Assembly (NCBI GenBank): GCA_027082875.1
Contig: JALWTK010000108.1
Coordinates: 1 to 56,472 of the forward strand
Reading direction: 5' to 3'
Length of the DNA: 56,472 nt
Origin: Sulfurimonas sp.
GTDB lineage: Bacteria; Campylobacterota; Campylobacteria; Campylobacterales; Sulfurimonadaceae
The notes under the pieces: model-generated
What the model was told of the DNA's origin: nothing
Seen by the model: the letters and a program-made list of their open reading frames with translations, nothing else
The model's database searches: none
Shown: positions 17,684-26,476 of the stretch, piece after piece
How the letters are laid out: each line of letters starts with the position of its first letter
How positions within the stretch are numbered: the stretch's first letter is position 1
Made by a program: the position numbers and the translations under genes

Positions 17684-18946
17684 CTACTCTTTGAGTCGCT
17701 CTATCTTTGCTCCCACACCCTCAAGCTTTGTTTCTAGTGAATCATAACCACGATCAAGATGATAAATTCTATGAATATTAGTCTCTCCTTCAGCTACAAG
17801 AGCAGCTAAAACTAGTGCTGAAGAGGCACGAAGATCAGTAGCCATAACATCTGCACCACTGAGTTGTGTTTTACCATTTACTGTAGCTGTATGACCATTG
17901 AGTGTCACATCTGCACCCATACGTTGTAGTTCACTTACATGCATAAAACGATTTTCAAAGAGTCTCTCCTCTATGATGGACACACCATCTGCCTGTGTAG
18001 CTAATGCTAAAAACTGTGCTTGCATATCTGTAGGGAATGCAGGGTACTCTTGAGTGATTATCTTCACAGGTTTTATCGTTTCTGCTGGATAAATAGTAAT
18101 ACTATCTTCTCTTATTGTAAAACTATTTCCCATCTCTTCAAGTTTTGAGAGTACTGCACCAAGATGTTTCGGTTCTACACTGCTCAATGTGATTTCCGAC
18201 TTAGTAATAGCACCAGCACATAAATATGTCCCAGCTTCTATACGATCAGGAATGATAGCAAAATCTACAATATTTACAAGTTTACCTTGAGTTCCTTCTA
18301 TTGTAAGAATAGCAGTACCTACACCCTCTATCTTTACACCACTTACTTGGAGTACTTCACAGAGTTGTACTACTTCAGGCTCACGCGCAGCATTTGTGAT
18401 AGTCGTCACTCCATGAGCTAAGGCCGCTGCCATCACAATATTTGCAGTTCCAGTAACTGTAATCTTATCGAAGATGATATTTGCACCTTGTAGACCTTTT
18501 GGTGCTCTAGCTTCGATATATCCAGCTTTTATCTCTATCTCTGCACCCATCTGCTCTAATGCTTTGAGATGAAGATCAATAGGTCGTTGTCCTATAGCAC
18601 AGCCACCAGGAAGAGAAACCTCACAGTGTCCAAAACGAGCAAGTATTGGACCAAGAACTAAGATAGAAGCCCGCATAGTTTTTACGATGTCATACGTCGC
18701 TTTTGTCTCATGTAAAGGCATAGTGTCTACTACTACTTGTTCTTTTTCAAAAGAGACAGCGGCCCCAAGGTTTGTTAGTAGTTTTAAAAGAGTTTTTATG
18801 TCTGCCACATCAGGTAAGTTTTTAATATTTACACTGTTTTTTGCTAAAATAGTCATAGCGATAAGTGGGAGTGATGCATTTTTTGCACCGGAAATATCTA
18901 TCGTACCCTTGAGTGATTTAACACTCTGTGCTTTTAAGTAGTCCAT
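17684..18946 (-). CDS. murA: UDP-N-acetylglucosamine 1-carboxyvinyltransferase
   Basis: 420 residues, usual MurA length. It transfers enolpyruvate from PEP to UDP-GlcNAc, the first committed step of peptidoglycan synthesis. The N-terminal [18 protein letters not shown] (Lys and Asn of the substrate site) and the loop [13 protein letters not shown] carrying the fosfomycin-target Cys (residue 116) are intact, and the C-terminal [19 protein letters not shown] is typical. It is divergent from the next gene; the shared upstream region is 83 bases. Confidence 0.97.
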   Translation of the reverse strand: MDYLKAQSVKSLKGTIDISGAKNASLPLIAMTILAKNSVNIKNLPDVADIKTLLKLLTNLGAAVSFEKEQVVVDTMPLHETKATYDIVKTMRASILVLGPILARFGHCEVSLPGGCAIGQRPIDLHLKALEQMGAEIEIKAGYIEARAPKGLQGANIIFDKITVTGTANIVMAAALAHGVTTITNAAREPEVVQLCEVLQVSGVKIEGVGTAILTIEGTQGKLVNIVDFAIIPDRIEAGTYLCAGAITKSEITLSSVEPKHLGAVLSKLEEMGNSFTIREDSITIYPAETIKPVKIITQEYPAFPTDMQAQFLALATQADGVSIIEERLFENRFMHVSELQRMGADVTLNGHTATVNGKTQLSGADVMATDLRASSALVLAALVAEGETNIHRIYHLDRGYDSLETKLEGVGAKIERLKE

Positions 18947-19029
18947 AATTCTCTTTATATAGTTAAATTACTAGTATTATATCGAATTAATTTTGATATA
19001 ATTTGAAGAGAAGATAGTTCAAGGAAGTT

Positions 19030-19464
19030 ATGATGAGTTCAGCACTAGATAGATTAAAAAACTTAACAAATAAAATATCGAGTTATGAACTTGCACGTAA
19101 GACAAATAGACTACAACTCAAAAAACTTTTTTCTGAAATAGGTATAGATAAAAAAGTTGAAAACTTTGAAGATATTTTTCTTTTTAAGGCTATCAACCTC
19201 TCGGGAGCTTCACTTTTAGAAGAGAGTCTCGGTGAGATAAAAGAGGGAAAATATCTGCAAGTTTTAGCTATCAGCTATGACAAAACAGCAAAAGTAAAAA
19301 GTAAAAACACCTCACTTGCCTACTTTGGTCGTGTTGAAAATGTAGACACACCATTTAAAGACAAAGTTGTTGAGTTTATCATCCGTTATAGATTTGAGAA
19401 AAGTTTTATTACTTTAGAACACTACCATGGTATGATTGAGAGTATGGGATCAAGTAGTGAGTAA
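19030..19464 (+). CDS. conserved hypothetical protein, 144 aa
   Basis: Soluble protein with no motif I know. The first 50 residues are helical and charged (LDRLKNLTNKISSYELARKT); the rest alternates strands and helices. A good ribosome site (AAGGAAG) precedes the ATG, and a TATAAT at 18997-19002 is a likely -10 box. The next gene overlaps its stop, so they are translationally coupled; the run 19030-21663 looks like one operon ending in rsmD. Probably a lineage-specific protein; no function is assigned. Confidence 0.7.
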   Translation: MMSSALDRLKNLTNKISSYELARKTNRLQLKKLFSEIGIDKKVENFEDIFLFKAINLSGASLLEESLGEIKEGKYLQVLAISYDKTAKVKSKNTSLAYFGRVENVDTPFKDKVVEFIIRYRFEKSFITLEHYHGMIESMGSSSE

Positions 19465-20014
19465 ATTTTATCTACACCTTTGGTTTGCCTGGGCACTACG
19501 TTTAACTCTTAGCACCTTCAGTTTAGCACTCTTTCTCTCTGTTAGCGTAACATTTTTTCTTTTTGCAAAACAGGGTTTTCCTGCACTAAATGAAGATGTA
19601 ATCAAAGCCCTACTCTCTATTTTAAAGTTTTGGTTCGCTCCCCTTTGGGGAATCACCCTACTTTATTCTCTCTTTCTAGGGATAAAATATATTTTTAATA
19701 ATTGTAAAAAAGGCTATAAGCTTGAGTTATTAACCTGTCAAAAAGAGGGAAGAGTCGAGTCTATTGAAGTAGTAGGCTATGGAGACTTAGTAAAAGTCTG
19801 GAGGAAGTGGCTAATGCTTATTATCTGGCTTGTAGGTGCTCAAATGATTATAGCTATGGCGTTTAACTATCTCCTAAGCAGTAGTAACTTTTCTCTTTCC
19901 TGGTTTAATATCTACATACTCTATTGTTTTCTTCTCTTATCGGGGTACTTCTCCTTTATGATACTAAGTGTACGATGCAAACGTGTAAGGTTGGTAAAAT
20001 GCTCCTATTTATAG
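19457..20014 (+). CDS. small polytopic membrane protein
   Basis: 185 residues from the GTG at 19457, chosen because it overlaps the previous stop by 8 bases and opens directly into the protein; an ATG in frame at 19436 would overlap further. Four hydrophobic segments are visible (around residues 14-38, 58-76, 112-134, 144-166) with a basic cytoplasmic loop between the second and third. No family recognised. It overlaps the exonuclease gene start, consistent with one operon. Confidence 0.6.
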   Translation: MSKFYLHLWFAWALRLTLSTFSLALFLSVSVTFFLFAKQGFPALNEDVIKALLSILKFWFAPLWGITLLYSLFLGIKYIFNNCKKGYKLELLTCQKEGRVESIEVVGYGDLVKVWRKWLMLIIWLVGAQMIIAMAFNYLLSSSNFSLSWFNIYILYCFLLLSGYFSFMILSVRCKRVRLVKCSYL

Positions 20015-20697
20015 ATACAGAAACTACAGGTTTAGAAGAGTCAGACAAAATCTGTTCTCTCGCTCTTTTAGAAAATAATCATGCTCATTATGAACTGATA
20101 AACGAGAAAAAAAAGATTCCCTCTGAAGCCTCTGCTATTCATCACATCACCAAAGAGATGCTTGAGGGAAAACCTACACTTATAGAGAGTGAAACAATAG
20201 AGTTCTTGCAAAAATATAATAATAGTGAACATACTCTCATTGCTCATAATATTTCATTTGATATTGCTATGCTCAAATCTAGTGGCTTTTCATGGAATGG
20301 TGGGGTTATAGATACACTTCGTGTTACGAAGCATCTTATTCCTGAGTGTGAACAGTTTTCTTTGCAATTTCTACGTTATGAACTACGACTTTATAAGCAA
20401 GAGAATTTACTGTTAAAAAAGTATGGAATTAAAGATGCTTTGTATGCACATCATGCACTCAGTGATGCACTTGTGAATGAGCTACTTTTTGAGTATCTAT
20501 TAGAGATGAGCAGTGTCGAGAAGATGCTCGAGCTGACATTTAAAAATGTACTTTTAGAGAAGTTTAACTTTGGAAAATATAAGGGTCGTTATATAGAAGA
20601 GATCTGTCTTAACGATCTTTCCTATGCCCAGTGGCTCTTAAACTCAAGCAGTGATGAAGATATGATATATAGTTTAAATTACTATCTACAAGGATAA
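19999..20697 (+). CDS. DEDDh 3'-5' exonuclease (DnaQ family) with C-terminal DUF3820-like domain
   Basis: 232 residues from the ATG at 19999, chosen because the DnaQ fold starts there (MLLFIDTETTG). The three exonuclease motifs are present: FIDTETTG (Asp, Glu), HNISFDIAML (Asp), and HHALSDAL with the DEDDh His and final Asp. The C-terminal 45 residues, starting FGKYKGRYIEEI and ending in AQWLL, match the small domain seen at the end of exonuclease X-like proteins (DUF3820). This suggests a repair or RNA/DNA trimming exonuclease rather than the Pol III epsilon subunit. It overlaps the preceding gene by 16 bases and is followed after 2 bases by the next. Confidence 0.85.
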   Translation: MLLFIDTETTGLEESDKICSLALLENNHAHYELINEKKKIPSEASAIHHITKEMLEGKPTLIESETIEFLQKYNNSEHTLIAHNISFDIAMLKSSGFSWNGGVIDTLRVTKHLIPECEQFSLQFLRYELRLYKQENLLLKKYGIKDALYAHHALSDALVNELLFEYLLEMSSVEKMLELTFKNVLLEKFNFGKYKGRYIEEICLNDLSYAQWLLNSSSDEDMIYSLNYYLQG

Positions 20698-20699
20698 AA

Positions 20700-21077
20700 A
20701 TGCAAGTTGCAGTTTCATGTACCTCACCACTTCTACAAAAATCTCTAGAACTTTTTTTAGATAAGCATCTCAGCTCAGCTTCTAAAGCAGACATTATTAT
20801 TAGAGATGAGAAATGTTTAGAAAATGATAAATGCTTCTATATAGGTATAGATGAGAGTGCTGACCTGAAAAAACCATTTTCAAAGTCACAGCTAATCCTT
20901 GCACTTGAAAAGCGATATAAAATATTGAATCCTCAAGAGTGGATTATCTCACAACAAGAACGATCAGAGACTCAAGGGAGTATGGACTTCTCCATATTAG
21001 AAAACCGCATAGAGTCACTCACACAAGAGTACCAAGAAAACATACTACGAACAGTAAGAGCATTTTATGAAAAATAA
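20700..21077 (+). CDS. conserved hypothetical protein, 125 aa
   Basis: An N-terminal alpha/beta part (residues 1-80: QVAVSCTSPLLQKSLE, then ADIIIRD, then CFYIGID, KPFSKSQLILALEKR) resembles a degenerate response-regulator receiver fold, with KPFSKSQLILAL like the 'K-P-f' end of a receiver; the phospho-acceptor site is not convincing. A C-terminal helix follows. It overlaps rsmD by 11 bases, so the two are co-expressed. The receiver idea is inference. Confidence 0.6.
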   Translation: MQVAVSCTSPLLQKSLELFLDKHLSSASKADIIIRDEKCLENDKCFYIGIDESADLKKPFSKSQLILALEKRYKILNPQEWIISQQERSETQGSMDFSILENRIESLTQEYQENILRTVRAFYEK

Positions 21078-21663
21078 TAAGAAAAAATTTACAAAAAAAA
21101 TTATCGCTGGCATGTACAAGGGAAAAGTTCTCAAACTCCCAAGTAAAACAACTACACGAAGTTCAAAAACAATAGTTCTAGAATCTTTTTTTAACACTCT
21201 ACAGTTTGATATAGTCGATGCAAACTTTGTAGAGGTTTTCTCAGGAAGTGGCAGTATTGGTCTTGAGGCACTCAGCCGTGGGGCAAAAGCTATTCATTTT
21301 ATGGAGAAAGATCGGGATGCACTCTCTACACTCAAGTCAAATATCTCACAGCTAGACCCTAGTAAGTGTAGCGTTTATGGTGGTGATAGTTTTAGTAATA
21401 TAAAAAGTGTAATCAGTAAACTCAAGAAAGCGGATGAAGATGCTTACTTTTATGTAGATCCTCCTTTTAGTATCCGAGATGGAATGGAAGATATTTACGA
21501 TAAGACAATGAAGCTCATATCAAATCTTCCCCAAGAAAATGTCAAAATGGTTATCATAGAGTATATGACAGGCCTCGAAATTCCAGAAATATTAGGATCA
21601 TTTTCTCTTACTAAAAATAAAAAATTTGGAAATACTTCCCTCGCCTACTTTACAGCAGAATAA
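21067..21663 (+). CDS. rsmD: 16S rRNA (guanine966-N2)-methyltransferase
   Basis: 198 residues. Rossmann methyltransferase with motif I EVFSGSGSIGLEALSRGA, motif II FMEKD, and the N2-guanine catalytic motif DPPF in YFYVDPPFS. The N-terminal IIAGMYKGKVLKLP is the RsmD start. It methylates G966 of 16S rRNA using S-adenosylmethionine. It closes the operon that starts at 19030; the sigma54-type promoter of flgI begins directly after its stop. Confidence 0.92.
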   Translation: MKNNKKKFTKKIIAGMYKGKVLKLPSKTTTRSSKTIVLESFFNTLQFDIVDANFVEVFSGSGSIGLEALSRGAKAIHFMEKDRDALSTLKSNISQLDPSKCSVYGGDSFSNIKSVISKLKKADEDAYFYVDPPFSIRDGMEDIYDKTMKLISNLPQENVKMVIIEYMTGLEIPEILGSFSLTKNKKFGNTSLAYFTAE

Positions 21664-21665
21664 AC

Positions 21666-21681
21666 TGGAATAAAAATTGCT
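21666..21681 (+). promoter_or_regulatory. sigma54 (RpoN) -24/-12 promoter of flgI-flgJ
   Basis: TGGAATAAAAATTGCT has the invariant GG (21667-21668) and GC (21679-21680) separated by exactly 10 bases, the sigma54 rule. It lies 29 bases before the flgI ATG. Rod, ring and hook genes of Campylobacterota are known sigma54 targets under the FlgSR system. Confidence 0.78.
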
Positions 21682-21708
21682 GTTCCTTAAGTAATCAAGG
21701 ACAATATT

Positions 21709-22752
21709 ATGAAATATTTTTTACTTTTACTACTTTTTTTATCCTCACTCAATGCAACAAAAATCAATGATGTTTCTAACATCGTTGGAGTTCGTGAAAA
21801 CCAGATAATCGGCTACTCTCTTGTAGTGGGTCTGGAAAAAACTGGTGATGGAACAACTTCAAAGTTTACACTCCAGTCTATCTCAAACATGTTAAAAGCC
21901 ATGAATATCGATATGAAACCCATAGACATCAAGTCTAAAAATGTTGCAGCAGTTGTTGTTACTGCGACTATGAAACCTTTTGCTAGACAGGGGGACCAGT
22001 TTGATGTTACCGTCTCTTCTATCGGTGATGCAAAATCTTTAGAGGGTGGAACACTTCTTATGACTCCACTGAAAGGGGTCGATGGAAAGATATATGCACT
22101 TGCTCAAGGAAGTATAAGTATCGGTGGTAGAAACACTCGTGGAGCAACACCTACTCACCCCACGACAGGAACTGTGTTCCAAGGTGGTTTAATAGAACGT
22201 GAAATAAATATCAATCTTTTTAACCAAGAGTATGCAACACTTTCACTCAAAGAGGCTGACTTTAAAAATGCAGTGGCCGTACAAAAAGCAATTAATAGCT
22301 TTTACAGTACACAAGTAGCTGTTGCAATAGACTCACGAAGTGTGAAGCTTAAATGCCCAAAAAATCGTTCTATGATAGAGTTTTTAGCTGAAGTTCAGAA
22401 TATTGATATGGATTATAAACCAAAAAATAAGATTATTATTAATGAGCGTACAGGAACTATTGTTGCTGGTGTTGACATAGAACTAAAGCCTATTATCCTT
22501 ACACATGGGGATATCACGATAAAGATAGTTGAGCAAAAAAATGTGAGTGCACCAACAGGCTCTATGGCAGTAGATAAAAATCTTGTTATAGGACTTAATG
22601 AAGATGAAATCTATACAAAAAAAGGAACAACAACAGTTGCCAATCTTGTAAGGTCTCTACAGAAAATGGGTGCCTCTCCAAAGGATATCATCTCTATACT
22701 CGAAGCTATGAAAACAGCTGGAAGTATAGCAGCTGATTTAGAGGTGATGTAA
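21709..22752 (+). CDS. flgI: flagellar P-ring protein FlgI
   Basis: 347 residues with a signal peptide (ends near SLNA, residue 16). It forms the periplasmic P ring around the flagellar rod. Family motifs: KINDVSNIVGVRENQIIGYSLVVGL, GDQFDVTVSSIGDAKSLEGGTLL, the TGTVFQGGLIEREI loop, and NERTGTIVAGVDI. The RBS CAAGGA lies upstream and a sigma54-type promoter precedes it. flgJ starts one base after its stop. Confidence 0.97.
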   Translation: MKYFLLLLLFLSSLNATKINDVSNIVGVRENQIIGYSLVVGLEKTGDGTTSKFTLQSISNMLKAMNIDMKPIDIKSKNVAAVVVTATMKPFARQGDQFDVTVSSIGDAKSLEGGTLLMTPLKGVDGKIYALAQGSISIGGRNTRGATPTHPTTGTVFQGGLIEREININLFNQEYATLSLKEADFKNAVAVQKAINSFYSTQVAVAIDSRSVKLKCPKNRSMIEFLAEVQNIDMDYKPKNKIIINERTGTIVAGVDIELKPIILTHGDITIKIVEQKNVSAPTGSMAVDKNLVIGLNEDEIYTKKGTTTVANLVRSLQKMGASPKDIISILEAMKTAGSIAADLEVM

Positions 22753-22753
22753 G

Positions 22754-23059
22754 ATGAGTTATGGCATGAATGCACTCCAAGCACAGTCCCAACTTCTAAC
22801 GCAAAACAGTGCTATTCCTAAAATAAACCCAAAAAGTGAGGATAAAGAACTCCGTAAACAGACAGATGCCTTTGAAGCTGTTATAGTAAAAATGCTTATG
22901 GATAATGCAGCAAAAAACGATAAAGATCTCTTCTCTTCACAGAAAGATCCAGGAGATAAAATCTATAAATCTATGTACAGGGATGAACTTTCAAAAGCAA
23001 GTGCTGGTAGTTTTGGATTTTCACAAATGCTTTATGACTATTTGAGTGAAAAAAGATAG
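22754..23059 (+). CDS. flgJ: rod-binding protein FlgJ-like (N-terminal domain only)
   Basis: 101 residues. It carries the rod-binding domain of FlgJ (KQTDAFEAVIVKMLMDNA, then DKIYKSMYRDELSKA), which caps rod assembly, but has no C-terminal muramidase domain. This short form is common in Campylobacterota and in alphaproteobacteria, where a separate lytic enzyme opens peptidoglycan. It is coupled to flgI with a one-base gap. Confidence 0.87.
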   Translation: MSYGMNALQAQSQLLTQNSAIPKINPKSEDKELRKQTDAFEAVIVKMLMDNAAKNDKDLFSSQKDPGDKIYKSMYRDELSKASAGSFGFSQMLYDYLSEKR

Positions 23060-23067
23060 ATTTTTAC

Positions 23068-23094
23068 TAAAGAAAATCACTTATTTGCCGATGT
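23068..23094 (+). promoter_or_regulatory. sigma28 (FliA) promoter of flgM
   Basis: TAAAGAAA at 23068-23075, 11 bases, then GCCGATGT at 23087-23094. The known sigma28 consensus is TAAAGTTT-N11-GCCGATAA, so the spacing is exact and most positions match. Transcription would start near 23101, about 15 bases before the flgM ATG. Control of flgM by sigma28 is the standard feedback loop. Confidence 0.8.
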
Positions 23095-23115
23095 ATTGAG
23101 TATAAAGGATAAATT

Positions 23116-23319
23116 ATGATTTCACAGACAACAAACACTGCTATTCGTGCGGCTTATCCAAGCAAAACACAGGAAGCAAAAGAGACAAAACAAAATACTC
23201 AATCTACAACTCAGAATGAGCGTAGCCGAGTAGACCAGCTCAAAGAGTCAATAGACTCTGGAACATACAAAGTAAACCTTGAAGCCACTGCACAAAAAAT
23301 GGCGGAGAACTTACTTTAA
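23116..23319 (+). CDS. flgM: anti-sigma28 factor FlgM
   Basis: 67 residues. The N-terminal half is polar and probably disordered (Gln/Thr/Lys-rich); the C-terminal half has the FlgM signature SRVDQLKESIDSGTYKVNLEATAQKMAENLL. FlgM binds FliA and blocks late flagellar genes; in E. coli/Salmonella it is exported when the hook is complete, while in Campylobacterota control can be less export-dependent. RBS AAAGGA; sigma28 promoter upstream. Confidence 0.92.
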   Translation: MISQTTNTAIRAAYPSKTQEAKETKQNTQSTTQNERSRVDQLKESIDSGTYKVNLEATAQKMAENLL

Positions 23320-23349
23320 ATAAAAAGATAAAGTAATCAGGAGTTAGAT

Positions 23350-23778
23350 ATGTTATCACAACACTTACAAAATGCCTTAAATGATTTAAGAGACATTATA
23401 AACATAACAAAATCTGACATAGAAGATATCAAAAGAGCTGAACATGAGACTCAGTTTGAAAGACTCTCACTTAAAGAAGAAAAACTTAAAAGCTTTGAAG
23501 CAAAAAAAGCGATCATTGATCATGAAATTTCCTCTTTGATGACTGCTAATCCTGATACTGACCTTCCCAATCTTCTTAACCAAGAACAACATCAACTCCT
23601 AGATGAGCTTAAAGACGAACTTAACAATCTCAGAGAAGTAAACAAACACTATGCAAAACTTGTCTTAGTCATCAGTAATTTATACAATACATTTTTAGAA
23701 AGGTTAGTACCTACAGAGATGCAAGGTTACAATAAAGTAGCCTCAAAAAACCCCTCTATTCTTGAAGTGAGAGTCTAA
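23350..23778 (+). CDS. flgN: FlgN-like flagellar chaperone
   Basis: 142 residues, almost entirely helical with heptad patterns (residues 1-60 and 75-120). Its position between flgM and flgK, the helical content and length match FlgN, the export chaperone for the hook-filament junction proteins FlgK and FlgL. Sequence similarity in this family is weak, so the call rests largely on context. Its stop is one base before flgK. Confidence 0.75.
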   Translation: MLSQHLQNALNDLRDIINITKSDIEDIKRAEHETQFERLSLKEEKLKSFEAKKAIIDHEISSLMTANPDTDLPNLLNQEQHQLLDELKDELNNLREVNKHYAKLVLVISNLYNTFLERLVPTEMQGYNKVASKNPSILEVRV

Positions 23779-23779
23779 G

Positions 23780-25663
23780 ATGTCTTCTATATTTAACACT
23801 CTTAGCATCGGATATAGTGGTTTAAGTGCTGCACAAGTTGGGATAAATACTACTGGTAATAACATTTCAAATGCTGAAGTTGAGGGCTACTCTCGCCAAC
23901 GTGTTATCCAGTCTACACAAACTCCACTATTTAGTGGTGCTGGCAATGTAGGTAATGGTACACAAGTTCAAGATATCAAACGAGTTTTTGATAATTTTGT
24001 ATTTGATAGGTATGTCAGTGTTTCCTCCGATAAAGAGTACACCGATTTTACTCAAAAAAGCTTAGAAGAACTCTCTACATACTTTCCGGAGGTAGATGGA
24101 GTAGGTATAAAAGCTGACCTCAATGAGTTTTATAATATGTGGCAAACATTTGCAGACAATCCAAACAATGATGCTATCAAAGTAGCACTTGCAAAACAGA
24201 CAGAAACACTTTCACAGCATATAAACCAGACTCAATCACAAGTAAAAGCACTACAAAGTAGTATCAATGAACAGTTAAAAACAAATGTAGATGAAGTAAA
24301 TACTTTAGCAAAACAGCTAGCTGACCTCAATGGATCTATAGATACTGCTGAATCTGGCGACGTATATACAGCAAGTGACCTAAGAGATAGAAGAAATGTG
24401 TTAGAACGTTCTTTAGCCCGTCTTATAGGATCAAAAGTAAATCAGGGACAACTAGAATCTAATATGCAGATAGATTCTAACTCTAACACGAGAACAGGAA
24501 GTTATACTCTCAGTGTCAATGGCTTTAATATTGTAGATGGAAAAACTTTTCACCCCATTAGTATCTCCAATGAAAATAATAAAGATGGCTTTTACTCTGT
24601 CTCTTACGAGAGACAAGATGGTGCATTAATTCCTATGGAGGAGTCAATAAATGGTGGTAAAATTGGTGCCATCTTTGACCTTCGTGGTGGGGTTGTCGAT
24701 ACTACAACAGGGGTACCAAAAGATGGAACTATTCAAAATGTTGTAGCACAACTTGATGCATTCTCAAAGGGATTAATAGAGGCTACAAATAACCTCTATG
24801 CCTCAAGCTCTACAACTCGTATGCAATCAAACCCTCAAGAGGTAGATCCATCAAGCCCTCTTTTAAACTCAAATCTTAACATAAATAAAGGCACTTTTGA
24901 TCTTGTTGTATATGATGTAAATGGGAATGAAGTCGCTCGAAGAAGTATAAACATTGATCAAGCAACTTCGATGAGTGGAACTGCAGGTGGAGACTCAATA
25001 CAGGGGCAAATTGAAGATCCTACAATAGATGACAATAACGATGGAAATGCGAACAACAATATAGATGACTTCATCCAGTTCAACTACCAGAAATCAGCAG
25101 ATGGTATCACTAGACTAGAGTTAAATATGGAGCCTCTCTCTCAATCACAAGGCTATACTTTTTCACTTGAAGACAAACTCCCTGAAACAGGTTTTTCCTC
25201 AGGGACAAATTTTGCTGGTGCCTTAGGTATGGGAAGATTTTTTGATGGAGACAGTGCAAGCAATATTGACCTAACATCTTCCATTAAAAATAACTCTACT
25301 CTACTCAATGCAGGTTATTCGGGAACAGATGGAGATAGTAGAGTTGCATTAAATATGGTACAGCAACAGTTTGAGAAATACAACTTTGAAGTCGGTCAAG
25401 ATAATTATAACAGTACAATATATGGTATGTTTGATATCACCTCAACATTTGTTGGTATAGCCACAAACGCAGCAATCACAAAAAATGAGACTACACAGAC
25501 ACAGTTTAATGCAGTAAAGCTTGAGTATAATTCAGTATCAAAAGTAAGTGTTGATGAGGAATTAACAAACCTCATTAAATACCAAACATCTTATGGAGCC
25601 TCGGCAAAAGTTATTACAGCAGTAGATCAGATGATGCAGACACTTTTAGGGATTAAACAATAG
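23780..25663 (+). CDS. flgK: flagellar hook-associated protein 1
   Basis: 627 residues. The N-terminal rod/hook motif is clear (FNTLSIGYSGLSAAQVGINTTGNNISNAEVEGYSRQRV) and so is the C-terminal helix (LTNLIKYQTSYGASAKVITAVDQMMQTLLGI). The middle part is variable, with an Asp/Asn-rich stretch (DDNNDGNANNNIDD). It joins hook and filament. It completes the flgM-flgN-flgK unit likely read from the sigma28 promoter. It ends 6 bases before an ABC permease gene that is functionally unrelated. Confidence 0.95.
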   Translation: MSSIFNTLSIGYSGLSAAQVGINTTGNNISNAEVEGYSRQRVIQSTQTPLFSGAGNVGNGTQVQDIKRVFDNFVFDRYVSVSSDKEYTDFTQKSLEELSTYFPEVDGVGIKADLNEFYNMWQTFADNPNNDAIKVALAKQTETLSQHINQTQSQVKALQSSINEQLKTNVDEVNTLAKQLADLNGSIDTAESGDVYTASDLRDRRNVLERSLARLIGSKVNQGQLESNMQIDSNSNTRTGSYTLSVNGFNIVDGKTFHPISISNENNKDGFYSVSYERQDGALIPMEESINGGKIGAIFDLRGGVVDTTTGVPKDGTIQNVVAQLDAFSKGLIEATNNLYASSSTTRMQSNPQEVDPSSPLLNSNLNINKGTFDLVVYDVNGNEVARRSINIDQATSMSGTAGGDSIQGQIEDPTIDDNNDGNANNNIDDFIQFNYQKSADGITRLELNMEPLSQSQGYTFSLEDKLPETGFSSGTNFAGALGMGRFFDGDSASNIDLTSSIKNNSTLLNAGYSGTDGDSRVALNMVQQQFEKYNFEVGQDNYNSTIYGMFDITSTFVGIATNAAITKNETTQTQFNAVKLEYNSVSKVSVDEELTNLIKYQTSYGASAKVITAVDQMMQTLLGIKQ

Positions 25664-25669
25664 TCTAAG

Positions 25670-26467
25670 ATGCCTTTTTTTAGCATATTTATCTTACTTT
25701 TTGTATTTCTCTTCTCTTTTTTAGGGAATGTAGTTTTTGGTCTGGATGCATATACATTGCATCGCAATTCTATCCTCCTTGCACCCTCCTCTGAGTTTCT
25801 TTTAGGTACAGATAGACTTGGTCGAGATATCTTAGCACGACTTATAGAAGGTGGGAAAGTTTCACTTATCATAGGGGTAGGTTCTGCATTTATAGCTTCA
25901 TTTACAGGTTTACTTTTAGGATCTTTCGCTGGTTATTTTAGAGGAAACAGTGACAAGATTTTCATAGTCGTCGTTGACCTTTTTTTAACATTTCCAACAT
26001 TTTTTTTGCTCCTAGCTCTCGTCAGTTATGTCAATGCTTCAGTATGGGTACTCATAGTGATTATCTCTATTACAGGATGGATGACAACCGCTAGACTCAT
26101 AAGAAGTGAGAGTTTTAAAATCACTTCACAACCTTACATTAAGATACTTAACATTGCCCAGGTAAGCAGTTTTAAGATTTTACTCAAGTACTATGCACCT
26201 ATCCTTGCTCCTATCTTCTTTGTGAGTTTTACCTTTGGGGTAGGTGGTGCTATTCTTGCTGAGTCTGGCTTAAGCTTTTTAGGGCTTGGTATTGTAGCTC
26301 CTCAAATGAGCTGGGGTACTATACTTAGCGGTGGTAAAGATGTTGTAGAGATAGCATGGTGGGTAAGTTTTTTTCCTGGTCTTCTCATATTTCTCGTGAC
26401 ATTTTCACTTATCAACATATCTAACTATCTCCAGCAATTAACAAACACAAAAGAGATACAAAAATAA
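25670..26467 (+). CDS. peptide/nickel-type ABC transporter permease (DppC/OppC family)
   Basis: 265 residues with six transmembrane segments. The N-terminal LGTDRLGRDILARLIEGGKVSL is the hallmark of DppC/OppC inner-membrane subunits. The cytoplasmic EAA loop is present in altered form (ILNIAQVSSFKILLKYYAPILAP), and ESGLSFLGLGIVAPQMSWGTIL is the conserved second loop. No partner permease, ATPase or binding protein is nearby, so the rest of the transporter must lie elsewhere. Substrate unknown (peptides, nickel or another small solute). Confidence 0.87.
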   Translation: MPFFSIFILLFVFLFSFLGNVVFGLDAYTLHRNSILLAPSSEFLLGTDRLGRDILARLIEGGKVSLIIGVGSAFIASFTGLLLGSFAGYFRGNSDKIFIVVVDLFLTFPTFFLLLALVSYVNASVWVLIVIISITGWMTTARLIRSESFKITSQPYIKILNIAQVSSFKILLKYYAPILAPIFFVSFTFGVGGAILAESGLSFLGLGIVAPQMSWGTILSGGKDVVEIAWWVSFFPGLLIFLVTFSLINISNYLQQLTNTKEIQK

Positions 26468-26476
26468 GGATATTTT

